From Bacteroidales bacterium (GTDB taxonomy: Bacteria > Bacteroidota > Bacteroidia > Bacteroidales > UBA12077), in the NCBI GenBank assembly GCA_030156305.1, contig JASGMZ010000012.1:1-26912 (forward strand): a DNA stretch of 26,912 nucleotides. The letters run 5' to 3'. The position numbers and the translations under genes are program-made. The notes under the pieces were generated by a model. It saw nothing but the letters and a program-made list of their open reading frames with translations. It was not told the DNA's origin and made no database searches. How positions within the stretch are numbered: the stretch's first letter is position 1; every line of letters begins with the position of its first letter. Below, one piece after another: positions 1 to 7,839 of the stretch.

Positions 1-4
1 ATCA

Positions 5-55
5 AGAGATTGCTTCATTTCCTGCCTGCCGGCAGGCACGGCATTCGCAATGACG
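5..55. repeat. Dispersed imperfect-hairpin repeat (GATTGCTTC...GCAATGACG type)
   Basis: The stretch begins GAGATTGCTTC and ends CGCAATGACG, with ATTGC (9-13) able to pair with GCAAT (47-51). The centre is a perfect 16-bp palindrome, TGCCTGCCGGCAGGCA (23-38). From general knowledge, elements built as CGTCATTGCGA...GAAGCAATCTC recur in intergenic DNA of many bacteria, including Bacteroidota. The GC-rich palindrome contrasts sharply with the AT-rich surroundings. Only one copy is in the window, so dispersal is inferred. Confidence 0.55.
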
Positions 56-256
56 AATAAGAAATAAAAGCTCAGATTATGCCCGCTCACAGTATATATT
101 TTGGGGTGAAATTCTGTGATTTTACCTCAAAAGAAAAGGCAAATATGGCCACTGCCATGTAGATGTTCGATATAAGGCTTTTGTCAATTATTAAAAAAAT
201 AGTTTTCTATTCATAAAACGTAAAAAGTTACTGAAATATTTTTTGTGTATTTCAGG

Positions 257-291
257 TTTCGAGTTCCGTGTTTCGGATTTCGGGTTTCGTG
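257..291. repeat. 7-nt tandem repeat, five degenerate copies (TTTCGNG)
   Basis: Five consecutive heptamers are TTTCGAG, TTCCGTG, TTTCGGA, TTTCGGG and TTTCGTG. They stop 6 nt before the stop codon of the minus-strand coiled-coil gene, so they lie in its 3' flank. The function is unknown. Confidence 0.6.
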
Positions 292-297
292 TTGGGA

Positions 298-1311
298 TTA
301 GGATTCCTGGGTGTTTTGTTGGTTTTTTGGTTTTATTCTTTCTTCATACATTTTTTCGGATAGTTGAACCCTGCCGGTGTTTTCTATTGTTTTCAATACA
401 ATATCTTTGACATTACTGTCTGCATTTTCTACTTTTTTATAAAGTTGATTCATTAAGTTGTCCTGGTCTTTTATTTTTTCCTGTAATGTTTTTATTCTTT
501 CGTCTTTGAGTTTGTTTTCGCCTTCATATTCTTTTTGAAGCATTTCTTTTTCATGTTTGAATTGTGTGGTAAGGTTTTCACGTGTTTCTTTTTCTTTTTG
601 ATTAACTGCTTCGGTCAACTCCTCGGGGAATTGCTCTACCTTTTGTCTTAATTCTTTTAATTCATTTTCTTTTTCTTTAATAGCTGTTTCACGTTCTACC
701 ATATCTTTTTCAAACGCTTCTTTTTTCTCTTTTAGTTCTTTTTCCTGTTTGGCCTTTTTTTCATTATAATCGTCTTCATCCTTTTTACGCTGAAGGTCTC
801 GTTGATATTTATATTCTTCTTCTTCACGCTTTCGTTCTTTATCAATCCGCTGTTTTTCTTCTTTCAGCGTTTCTTCTGTTTGTTGTTTTTCTTTTTCCCA
901 TTCTTTACGTTTTTCCTCAATTTCTTTTTGCAGGGTTTCTTTCTTTTCGTTGTGTGCAGCTATTAATGCGGCCAATGAATCTGCTTCGGCTTTAATGTCA
1001 TACACATTCTGAAGGTTATCTTTTTCAATTTGCACAGCTTCCCGGATTTCAGATAACTTTTTCTGTTCCTGAATGAGAGATTCTTCTGTTTTATCAAGTG
1101 ATTGACTGAGGTTTATTTTTAATTGTGCAATGTCCTGCATTATTTTATCAGGGGTTTTCTTTATGGCCTCTGTTACTTGTTGAGCCTTTTGTTTTTCTTG
1201 TTGGTCTTGTTCGGGTTTTTGTTGATTTTGTTCTTCCAATTGTTTTTTTAAACTTTCATAGGCTTCAAGGATTTCTTTTTTAGTATTGCTGCTGTTAATT
1301 TTATCAGGCAT
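298..1311 (-). CDS. Hypothetical long coiled-coil protein
   Basis: This 337-residue protein is almost entirely Glu/Lys/Gln-rich helix with heptad-like spacing from about residue 10 to residue 300. It has no signal peptide, no membrane segment and no enzymatic motif that I recognise. The central part (about 120-230) is a dense run of charged EK/EKE-type segments typical of a single extended coiled coil; the C-terminal tail is less charged. A cytoplasmic scaffold or filament-like role is possible, but the composition alone does not support a function. The start at 1311 gives a short leader from the IS-remnant junction about 75 bp upstream. The next gene on this strand is outside the window. The ORF is long and uninterrupted, so I regard it as real; similarity searches with such low-complexity sequence would be unreliable. 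Confidence 0.75.
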   Translation of the reverse strand: MPDKINSSNTKKEILEAYESLKKQLEEQNQQKPEQDQQEKQKAQQVTEAIKKTPDKIMQDIAQLKINLSQSLDKTEESLIQEQKKLSEIREAVQIEKDNLQNVYDIKAEADSLAALIAAHNEKKETLQKEIEEKRKEWEKEKQQTEETLKEEKQRIDKERKREEEEYKYQRDLQRKKDEDDYNEKKAKQEKELKEKKEAFEKDMVERETAIKEKENELKELRQKVEQFPEELTEAVNQKEKETRENLTTQFKHEKEMLQKEYEGENKLKDERIKTLQEKIKDQDNLMNQLYKKVENADSNVKDIVLKTIENTGRVQLSEKMYEERIKPKNQQNTQES

Positions 1312-1386
1312 AATGTTGATTTTTTAAGTTTTGTATAAAATTACAAAATATCGTTTCATAGAAAAATATATTAGGAGAAAATTTTG

Positions 1387-1972
1387 CCCCGGGTTCTGTC
1401 TTCTTTTACGCCAAGTATTGAGTTGTATCCTTCTTTATTCACTGAGTCACCTCTGCGGGTATAGATGCACGTGGCATCAATCATCAGGATTGGATAATAG
1501 GGCTCTAAAGGCCGGCGCAACCATTGCTGTCCCTCATCACGGGCAAAATCAAAGATCCGGCTTACCTGGGTTGTGCTGTATTTTTTTCATAAATATCTCC
1601 AAACAACTCACCCACTTGAGCGATAGTTAAGCCTGCACCATAAAGATTAAAGGCTATCTGACGGGCTTCTTCCTCCTGATTGCGTAACAAACTTAGGATT
1701 AGAGGATAAAAGTTACCATGACGCGTGCGTGGAACCTGGTGCTCTAAGATTTTAACCCGGCCTATGCTTTTGCGCGGACGATAACCATTACTCTTATCTC
1801 CGGCCTCTTTTTTACACTCCTCACGCTCGGCTCACATCAAGGCTTCCAAACTTAATTTTAGTACTTCTTCAAATCCGTTTTCTTTAGCTGCCACTTCTGA
1901 CAAAATTTTTGTAATTTGCTCCTGTGTAAAGTGGAGTTTTTCATGGCTTAATGTTTTTTGTTTCCAAATTCA
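1387..1972 (-). pseudogene. IS256-family transposase, 5' half, with internal stop and frameshift
   Basis: Translating the minus strand from about 1970 gives residues such as EVAAKENGFEEVLKLSLEAL, then an in-frame TGA at 1832-1834 inside what should be LEALM-K-AER. The frame continues through GYRPRKSIGRVKILEHQVPR and FNLYGAGLTIAQVGELFGD. It then shifts at a seven-A run (plus 1581-1587). In the next frame the protein resumes as VSRIFDFARDEGQQWL and LEPYYPILMIDATCIYTR, where the DAT aspartate is the first catalytic Asp of IS256-type DDE transposases. Similarity ends at about 1387 after GVKEDRTR, so the second Asp and the Glu are gone. No ATG is in frame at the 5' end; a TGA lies at 1970-1972. 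The gene cannot make active transposase. Family assignment is by recognition of the conserved text. Confidence 0.8.
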
Positions 1973-2016
1973 AATGTAGAAAAAGCTCACTTTACACACT
2001 TTTTTGGGACAGTATC
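1387..2016 (-). mobile_element. Truncated IS256-family (Mutator-type) insertion sequence
   Basis: One terminus is visible at about 2016, where the minus strand begins GATACTGTCCC followed by an A-run and a transposase reading frame. The opposite end is missing: transposase similarity ends abruptly at about 1387 and unrelated AT-rich DNA follows. About half of the transposase gene remains. The element lies between the coiled-coil gene and the DUF4301 gene. Confidence 0.8.
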
Positions 2017-2081
2017 GGTTTTTAAACTAATGTAATATTTATTTTTTTTTTGTAGTTTAGTGTTTTTCTGTCCCATCCTGC

Positions 2082-2108
2082 TATCTACTTATCACTATTC
2101 AGTAGATA
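2082..2108. promoter_or_regulatory. Small inverted repeat upstream of the DUF4301 gene
   Basis: TATCTACT (2082-2089) and AGTAGATA (2101-2108) are perfect inverted copies with an 11-nt spacer, about 60 bp before the start codon at 2170. This could be an operator or a 5' UTR hairpin. The rest of the leader (2109-2169) is A/T-rich with no Shine-Dalgarno site. Confidence 0.35.
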
Positions 2109-2169
2109 AAACGGCAGAATGGTCTGTCAGTTTTGTAGTAAAAAATATTAAAAAAAAATAACTGAAATT

Positions 2170-3687
2170 ATGTTTACTGAAAAAGATAAAAAACAAATCG
2201 AAAAACAGGGTTTATCGATAAAAGAAGTTAAAAAACAATTGGAACGATTTAATCAGGGTTTCCCTTATTTGCATCTTATAAAACCTGCTACTATTTCAGA
2301 TGGTATTGTTCAACTCGATGAAGCTGAAATTAAGGCTTATGCCAAATTGTACGATGACTCCAAACCCGATGCATTAAAGTTTGTGCCAGCATCCGGAGCT
2401 GCATCGCGGATGTTTAAATTTTTGTTTGAATTTTACAGTCAGGCAAAAAATCAATATGAATCATTAGACAAAATTGAAAATGATGAGGTAAAAAAGTTTT
2501 TCAGGGAAATTAAAAAGTTTGCTTTTTATGATGAGTTAAAAGCAACACTTCAATCTGCTGGATATGATATGAATAAGCTTTTAAAAAATGGAGAATACAA
2601 AATCATCCTACATTATTTTTTAACCGAAGAGGGTTTGAACTATGGAGCTAAACCAAAGGCTGTACTTTTATTTCATCAAGAGGAACAGAAGATAAAAACT
2701 GCTTTTGAAGAGCATTTAATAGAAGGAGCAGCGTATGCTAAAAATAACAATGGTAAAGTAAAAATTCATTTTACTATTTCACCTGAGCATGCTAAAATGT
2801 TTGATGAGCTGTTGGAAAGGGTAAAGAATGAATATGAGCAAAAATTAAATGTTCAATTTGAAATTACTTTTTCGCAGCAAAAACCTTCGACCGATACCAT
2901 AGCGGTTGATTTAGATAACAACCTGTTTAGAAATGATGATGAAACTTTGCTTTTCCGTCCGGGTGGGCACGGAGCCTTGATTGAAAATCTTAATGACCTG
3001 GCTTCTGATATTATTTTTATTAAAAATATTGATAATGTAGTTCCTGACCGGCTTAAAGAAGAAACGATAAGATATAAAAAAGCGCTGGCTGGTATTTTGT
3101 TATCCATCCGTGAGAAAATTTTTCGGTATTTAGAAAAATTAGAATCTGATGTGGTTTTACAAAATACGATGGATGAAATAATTGAATTTATACAGCTTGA
3201 TTTGTGTTACCGTTTTAAACTGAGAAAAGGTGATGATAAAAAAAATATCCTTTTTAATATTTTAAACCGTCCGATTCGGGTTTGTGGTATGGTAAAAAAT
3301 GAAGGTGAACCGGGAGGTGGCCCATTCTGGATAAAACATCCGGATAATCATGCTGATTTACAAATTGTTGAAACTTCACAAATTAACCAGAATGATTCCG
3401 GGCAGATTGATATTTTAAAACAATCGACCCATTTTAATCCGGTAGATTTGGTCTGCTGCATTAATGATTATAATGGAGAAAAGTTTAATCTACTCCAATA
3501 CAGAGATCCTGAAACAGGGTTTATTTCTAAAAAATCGAAAGACGGGCGAGAATTAAAAGCGCAGGAACTACCGGGGCTTTGGAACGGAGCAATGGCCAAC
3601 TGGAATACCGTTTTTGTTGAAGTTCCTGGTATTACCTTTAATCCGGTAAAAACGGTAAATGATTTGTTAAGGCCAGAACATCAATAA
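2170..3687 (+). CDS. DUF4301 family protein, probable nucleotidyltransferase-like fold
   Basis: The 505-residue soluble protein matches the Bacteroidota-typical family I know as DUF4301, at its usual length. Its conserved blocks are PASGAASRMFK (73-83), an HFTISPEH segment (about 200-207), FSQQKPSTDT (about 234-243), RPGGHGAL (263-270) and IKNIDNVVPD (284-293). Their order and character resemble the UDP-sugar pyrophosphorylase family (loop GGxGTR, then TSEH, FxQ, PxGNGG, and VDN). I therefore infer a GT-A-like nucleotidyltransferase fold; the substrate is unknown. The C-terminal half has further conserved text (RVCGMVKNEGEPGGGPFWIK) that looks catalytic or ligand-binding. It is monocistronic and convergent with the lipoprotein gene, whose end is only 7 nt away. 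The start is the first ATG after an A-rich leader. Family call is firm; function is inference. Confidence 0.85.
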   Translation: MFTEKDKKQIEKQGLSIKEVKKQLERFNQGFPYLHLIKPATISDGIVQLDEAEIKAYAKLYDDSKPDALKFVPASGAASRMFKFLFEFYSQAKNQYESLDKIENDEVKKFFREIKKFAFYDELKATLQSAGYDMNKLLKNGEYKIILHYFLTEEGLNYGAKPKAVLLFHQEEQKIKTAFEEHLIEGAAYAKNNNGKVKIHFTISPEHAKMFDELLERVKNEYEQKLNVQFEITFSQQKPSTDTIAVDLDNNLFRNDDETLLFRPGGHGALIENLNDLASDIIFIKNIDNVVPDRLKEETIRYKKALAGILLSIREKIFRYLEKLESDVVLQNTMDEIIEFIQLDLCYRFKLRKGDDKKNILFNILNRPIRVCGMVKNEGEPGGGPFWIKHPDNHADLQIVETSQINQNDSGQIDILKQSTHFNPVDLVCCINDYNGEKFNLLQYRDPETGFISKKSKDGRELKAQELPGLWNGAMANWNTVFVEVPGITFNPVKTVNDLLRPEHQ

Positions 3688-3694
3688 TTAATGG

Positions 3695-5041
3695 TTAACG
3701 TATTTTCCCCGACTGGCTTAATAAGGACCAACCCGAAAGCCAGTCATCACCTTCGGGAGCAAAGGCCCCTTTGTAGTTTACCGAATTAAACCATTCATTC
3801 GGGTAGGGTGCCAGGTTAGTTGTTACATTGCCTTTAGGTATAAGATCATAATCCGTCTCAGTAATTTCTATTAGTGGATCGATAATTTGATTTTCACCCT
3901 CTAAAAAATAGTTTTGCAGCACAGCCTGTTCTTCTGTTATATCATCAGATGTTTTGGTGAAAATTGAGAAGATGGTTTCCTGGTTATTATTTTCGATATC
4001 ATAAAAAATATTGTTTTCTATTTTAAGATTTCCGGATATAAATTGGTAGTAGCTGTCGTTAAAACCGGTAACATACTCAACAAAAACACCCTGAGTTTGA
4101 TTCAAAAAAATAGAATTGTAATATTCCCCTCCGGAATTATCGGAGAAAGTCATTAACTCGGCTGTACTAAGACTTCCATTTCCAATATAGGTAGCATTAT
4201 AAATTTTTGGTATCGAAAGAGGTACTCCCCAAACAGGATTGGTTCCTCCATCGTGTTCAGCAAGATGATCTCCCAATGAAGGAGCTTGTAAAGCTAAATA
4301 AAATTGACCTTTGCCACGATAGCCCTGGTCGAAATCGAACGCATCATCGCCACAAAAAGCGGATACCAGAAACCTGCAATTTACCGTCCCTCCAAAAAAC
4401 TCAAATCCATCATCTTCGTTGGAAATAACCTCAACATATTCGATGGTTGTTCCGGAGCCGACTCCGCCCAACGTAAGCCCGTTTATTTCGTTTCCATCTC
4501 CAATGTTGGTGCCTCCATGCCTTATAGAAACATATTTTAGTATCCCCGAATTGTCGTCATTTTTATTTCCTCCATAAATTCCTCTTGATTCAGAAATGGG
4601 AATTCCTTCTATTCTTGCTTCATTATATTCAGTATTTAATTCAGCATTGCCCAGAATGATGATGCCACCCCACAAACCTCTAGCCTCGAGTGGGACAGAG
4701 CCTTTCAAATCATCATCTTCTACAGTAAAAATAATAGGTTCATCTTTGGTTCCCCGGGCAATAATTTTCCCACCCCGGGCAATAATTAATGCGGATGCAT
4801 TTTCTCCTTGTCCTGTTTTTGCTCTGATAACAGTTCCGGGTTCTATGGTTAAGGTTTGCCCTGGATTTACAAATACAAATCCATCCAATATATAGTTTTT
4901 ATCTTTTGTCCAGGTTATTGTTCCTGTACCACTACCATTATCATATAAAAGAGTATTTTCATCAATGATAATATCACTTTTACGACAGCTACTCATCAGT
5001 ATAAATATAGCAATTATGGATAATAATATCTTGTTCATCAT
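3695..5041 (-). CDS. Surface lipoprotein with right-handed beta-helix-like repeats (paralogue of the 25132 gene)
   Basis: The 448-residue precursor has a lipoprotein signal peptide with lipobox LMSSC (Cys19). It then continues LTIEPGTVIRAKTGQG and ALIIARGGKIIARGT, the blocks typical of a Bacteroidota family of extracellular parallel beta-helix-like proteins. The centre has LWGGIIILG, IEGIP, SIRHGGTNIGDGNEING and LTLGGVGSGTTIEYVEV, followed by Asp/Gly-rich strands (DDGFEFFGG, GDDAFDFDQG) that look metal-binding. These blocks are nearly identical to those of the second lipoprotein at 25132, so the two are paralogues; this one is longer by a divergent C-terminal region (about 240-448). It lies 11 nt downstream of the porin gene on the same strand and is almost certainly co-transcribed with it. 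A role as a surface ligand-binding partner in phosphate or organophosphate uptake is inferred from context. I see no type IX sorting domain at the C-terminus. Confidence 0.85.
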   Translation of the reverse strand: MMNKILLSIIAIFILMSSCRKSDIIIDENTLLYDNGSGTGTITWTKDKNYILDGFVFVNPGQTLTIEPGTVIRAKTGQGENASALIIARGGKIIARGTKDEPIIFTVEDDDLKGSVPLEARGLWGGIIILGNAELNTEYNEARIEGIPISESRGIYGGNKNDDNSGILKYVSIRHGGTNIGDGNEINGLTLGGVGSGTTIEYVEVISNEDDGFEFFGGTVNCRFLVSAFCGDDAFDFDQGYRGKGQFYLALQAPSLGDHLAEHDGGTNPVWGVPLSIPKIYNATYIGNGSLSTAELMTFSDNSGGEYYNSIFLNQTQGVFVEYVTGFNDSYYQFISGNLKIENNIFYDIENNNQETIFSIFTKTSDDITEEQAVLQNYFLEGENQIIDPLIEITETDYDLIPKGNVTTNLAPYPNEWFNSVNYKGAFAPEGDDWLSGWSLLSQSGKIR

Positions 5042-5052
5042 TCCTCCATTTA

Positions 5053-6060
5053 TTAAAATTTATATTCCAGATTTAGATAAAAATACGATTCGTTTTCCAG
5101 GTTTTTTGGGTAAGGGTACCAATCCTGATAGTTGACTGCAATTTTTATATTTTTGATTGGACTGTACTGAATGCCTGTAATAATAGCACTTCCATCGTGG
5201 ATAATATTCCAGCTATGGGGGTCTCCGCTTAAGGTGTTTGACCATAATTTATCGAAGCGTCCATACAGCTCGAATTTTTTGTTGATGTTAACCAATGTAT
5301 ATCCCGAAAAACCATTTTGATCACGGTTTTTTCTAAATCCTGAATTTGCTTGATAATTATACTCTGCTCCAATTTTAGCTTTATCTTTAAATTGATATCC
5401 AATAAATGAAGACCAGGTAGTTTGAATTTCGTCATCCTCAATATAATCGGCATATAAGCGTATGGTTAAGTCTTTTATGGGTGTTAAAGAAATTCCTAAT
5501 GCACTTTTATAAGTATTGTCTGTTTGGAGCTGATTATACCCTTCTCCATTCATAACACTGAAATCAGCTTTAATAAATTTATTAATTACATAAGAAACAG
5601 AAGCTCCTATATCGGCACTACTACCAAATTTATGCTGATCCTGGAATGATTTGTAAATGTAGCGGTATCCCCAAAATTTTTCTTGTACTTTAAATTGATA
5701 TAAATCGATTAATCCCGCATGAATAGTTAATTTGTGATAGTTATAAATTAATTCTGCATTTTTAAAATAGGCATAGCGTTTTAAAATATCATACTCTGAG
5801 ATATGTTCGGGACTGCCAATATCTAATTTAATATTTATGGAATAATTGCTGGAAAGATGGTAAGTATATCCCATGTAAGCTCGTTGAACCTCAAACGCTG
5901 ATTCGTTTGGTGCATTTAGTTGATAATGAAAATTGCTATATACCGTTCCATAAAAAAATCCTGATGGGATGAATTTTCCTGATTCTTGTGAGAATAAAAA
6001 ATTAGAAAATAGTAAAAGAATACCCAAGAAGAGTATTTTTCTTTTTTGTATGCTGCTCAT
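5053..6060 (-). CDS. Outer-membrane porin, phosphate-selective porin O/P-like
   Basis: The 335-residue precursor has a clear Sec signal peptide with probable cleavage at Ser24/Gln25 (FLFS-QES). The remainder alternates short polar turns with amphipathic strands rich in Tyr and Phe, and ends in EYKF with a terminal Phe, as expected for an outer-membrane beta-barrel. Segments such as FEVQRAYMGYTYHLSSNYSI and the regular KADFSVMNGEGYN strands resemble the phosphate-selective porin (OprO/OprP) group found in Bacteroidota; it is a little shorter than many of them. It is the first gene of a two-gene operon with the beta-helix lipoprotein. Upstream lies a candidate Pho box and a -7-like element. Substrate specificity is inferred from family resemblance and regulation, not from visible binding residues. 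Confidence 0.8.
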   Translation of the reverse strand: MSSIQKRKILFLGILLLFSNFLFSQESGKFIPSGFFYGTVYSNFHYQLNAPNESAFEVQRAYMGYTYHLSSNYSINIKLDIGSPEHISEYDILKRYAYFKNAELIYNYHKLTIHAGLIDLYQFKVQEKFWGYRYIYKSFQDQHKFGSSADIGASVSYVINKFIKADFSVMNGEGYNQLQTDNTYKSALGISLTPIKDLTIRLYADYIEDDEIQTTWSSFIGYQFKDKAKIGAEYNYQANSGFRKNRDQNGFSGYTLVNINKKFELYGRFDKLWSNTLSGDPHSWNIIHDGSAIITGIQYSPIKNIKIAVNYQDWYPYPKNLENESYFYLNLEYKF

Positions 6061-6089
6061 TGCTTTTAAGGGTTAAAAAATTTTGCTTG

Positions 6090-6097
6090 CAATTATA
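6090..6097 (-). promoter_or_regulatory. Candidate -7 promoter element of the porin operon
   Basis: The minus strand reads TATAATTG, seven of eight positions of the Bacteroidota TAnnTTTG element, about 30 bp upstream of the porin start codon. The candidate Pho box ends 14 bp further upstream. Confidence 0.4.
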
Positions 6098-6111
6098 CAG
6101 ATTCTAAAAAT

Positions 6112-6139
6112 ACATAATATTAATTTAATGTTAAATTAA
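6112..6139 (-). promoter_or_regulatory. Candidate Pho box upstream of porin operon (11-bp TTAA repeats)
   Basis: TTAA cores occur at 6120 and 6131 and again at 6125 and 6136, two interleaved pairs each exactly 11 bp apart. On the minus strand this reads TTAATTTAACA then TTAAATTAATA, two similar 11-mers in tandem, followed by TTATGT in phase. Eleven-bp direct repeats are the known geometry of PhoB and PhoP binding sites. The assignment is inference. Confidence 0.5.
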
Positions 6140-6197
6140 CAGTGGCGTAAAGATTTTTAATTTGTATGCAAGTGTTGCAGGGATTGATTTATTAGCG

Positions 6198-6490
6198 TGT
6201 TATTAAGTACAATAACAAATCTTGCACAAGCAATTTTACAAACACGGAATTGCCAGAAATCCTGATAAAAATAATTAGGGTGGATAACATAAGCCACTAG
6301 AACCGAGTTAAATTGTCGGTTAATAATAAAAACCAACGGGTTAACCCGTTGGATGCTGAATATGAAAGGAATAAGAGTACCTCAGGCATCCAATATTTAT
6401 AAATAATTTTACAAGAATTTAACCGGTGATTCCTGAGGAATAAAATAAGCATGCCTGATTAAACCACAAGCCGCTCCAGGCGGATCAGCG
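6198..6490. other. Long structured intergenic region with several inverted repeats, function unknown
   Basis: This gene-free stretch holds an unusual density of pairing segments. A 7-bp hairpin TGTTATT/AATAACA lies at 6198-6217. A perfect 20-bp palindrome, CCAACGGGTTAACCCGTTGG, lies at 6333-6352. TTGGATGC (6349-6356) pairs with GCATCCAA (6386-6393), and CCTCAGG (6380-6386) with CCTGAGG (6432-6438). GCCTG (6453-6457) can pair with CAGGC (6477-6481). It lies downstream of the aminotransferase gene and upstream of the porin gene, both minus. It could be a small RNA, an intergenic repeat of the genome, or a complex terminator. I do not recognise a named RNA family. Confidence 0.45.
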
Positions 6491-6498
6491 GATTGTAT

Positions 6499-7695
6499 TT
6501 ATTTTAATTCATCCAACACTTTTTTCATCCGTTTCAGTGCTTCTCTAAGCTGGCCGTCAGAAGTAGCGTATGAAAACCGAATGTAGTTAGGAGAACCAAA
6601 TGCGTCGCCTGGTACGGTTGCTACATGGGCTTTTTCTAAAATATAAATGCATAAATCCATCGCATTTTCAATGGTACGGTTGCCATCGGTTTTACCAAAA
6701 TAGTAGCTGGCTTCGGGAAACAGATAAAATGCTCCCTGAGGAACATTGTTTTTTAATCCTTTGATATCTTTCATCAACTCAATAACCAAATCACGCCGAC
6801 GTTTGAATGCATCCACCATTTCGGTAATGCATGAGCTGTCGGAGTTTAATGCTGCAATAGATGCCATTTGAGAAATAGATGATGCTCCTGAAGTCATTTG
6901 CCCCTGGATTTTGTTACAAGCTTTGGCAAGCCATTTAGGAGCAGCAATATAACCAATTCGCCAACCGGTCATAGCATAGCCTTTGGATACGCCATTAATA
7001 ATAATCACTTTATCGCGGATAAAATCGAACTGGGCAATGCTTTCGTGTTTTCCAACAAAGTTGATATGTTCGTAAATCTCATCCGAAAGAATGTAAATAT
7101 CCTGTTCTGCTGCATCAATAACCTCAGCAATAGCTTTTAATTCATCACGAGAATAGACACTTCCACTGGGATTGGATGGCGAGCACAAAAATAATGCTTT
7201 TGTTTTGGGGGTAATGGCTTTCTTTAATTGCTCAGGTGTAATTTTAAAATCATTTTCAATACCGGCTTCAATGACCACATTTTTACCTTCGGCCAGTTTT
7301 ACCAACTCTACATAACTTACCCAGTAGGGAGCAGGAACTATCACCTCGTCATCTTTATTTACAATTGATAAAATTACATTAGCTAAAGAATGTTTGGCTC
7401 CGTTGGAAACAATAATCTGATCTTTATCGTAATCCAGATTATTTTCTCTTTTTAACTTATCTGAAATGGCCTGTAACAATTCCGGATAGCCAGGAACCGG
7501 AGCATAATGACTATAGTTCTCGTTTATGGCTTTTATAGCAGCATCTTTAATATGTTGTGGAGTATTGAAATCGGGTTCACCAACACTCAGGTTAATTACA
7601 TCGAAACCTTTTGCTTTTAAATCACGGCTTTTCTGACTCATGGCCAGGGTTTGCGATACAGCTAAACTTGCTACTCTTTGTGATACGTTTTCCAT
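6499..7695 (-). CDS. aspC: Aspartate aminotransferase-type class I PLP aminotransferase
   Basis: The 398-residue protein has the standard length and all landmarks of fold-type I aspartate aminotransferases of the Igamma/AspB kind. They are SVGEPDF near the N-terminus (37-43), SPSNPSG (172-178, Asn contacting the cofactor), DEIY (205-208), and SKGYAMTGWRIGY with the Schiff-base Lys238 and Arg246. Near the end, NYIRFSYA supplies the carboxylate-binding Arg. It transfers the amino group between aspartate and 2-oxoglutarate in the cytoplasm; related members also use aromatic or other acidic substrates, so exact specificity cannot be read here. The ring-lysine motif carries Gly after Lys (SKGYAMTG) where SKTYAMTG is more common. 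It appears monocistronic, with its own well-matched promoter upstream and a long structured region downstream. Confidence 0.9.
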   Translation of the reverse strand: MENVSQRVASLAVSQTLAMSQKSRDLKAKGFDVINLSVGEPDFNTPQHIKDAAIKAINENYSHYAPVPGYPELLQAISDKLKRENNLDYDKDQIIVSNGAKHSLANVILSIVNKDDEVIVPAPYWVSYVELVKLAEGKNVVIEAGIENDFKITPEQLKKAITPKTKALFLCSPSNPSGSVYSRDELKAIAEVIDAAEQDIYILSDEIYEHINFVGKHESIAQFDFIRDKVIIINGVSKGYAMTGWRIGYIAAPKWLAKACNKIQGQMTSGASSISQMASIAALNSDSSCITEMVDAFKRRRDLVIELMKDIKGLKNNVPQGAFYLFPEASYYFGKTDGNRTIENAMDLCIYILEKAHVATVPGDAFGSPNYIRFSYATSDGQLREALKRMKKVLDELK

Positions 7696-7777
7696 AAAAA
7701 AATTTATTAATAGGAGAAATTTATAAACTTCAATGTAAATGCAATATTTTTACTAAATTTGATTTTTATGTGTATTG

Positions 7778-7785
7778 CAAAGATA
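7778..7785 (-). promoter_or_regulatory. -7 promoter element of the aminotransferase gene
   Basis: The minus strand reads TATCTTTG followed by C, a perfect match to the Bacteroidota TAnnTTTG element. It would give a leader of roughly 75 nt before the start codon at 7695. Confidence 0.6.
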
Positions 7786-7808
7786 AAATATTTAAAGGTT
7801 TTTATTTG

Positions 7809-7823
7809 TGTTGTATAACAACA
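7809..7823. promoter_or_regulatory. Short palindromic site between divergent genes
   Basis: TGTTGT-ATA-ACAACA forms 6-bp inverted halves with a 3-nt spacer. It lies between the aminotransferase promoter and the start of the plus-strand small membrane protein. An operator role is possible but not demonstrated. Confidence 0.3.
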
Positions 7824-7839
7824 TTAATGAAAATCATAA

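Noticed and set aside
1581..1587. Programmed frameshift in the transposase at the A-run
   Set aside because: The gene also has an in-frame stop and has lost its 3' half, so decay is the simpler explanation.
1331..1630. 99-codon plus-strand frame
   Set aside because: It is the antisense shadow of the IS256 transposase remnant.
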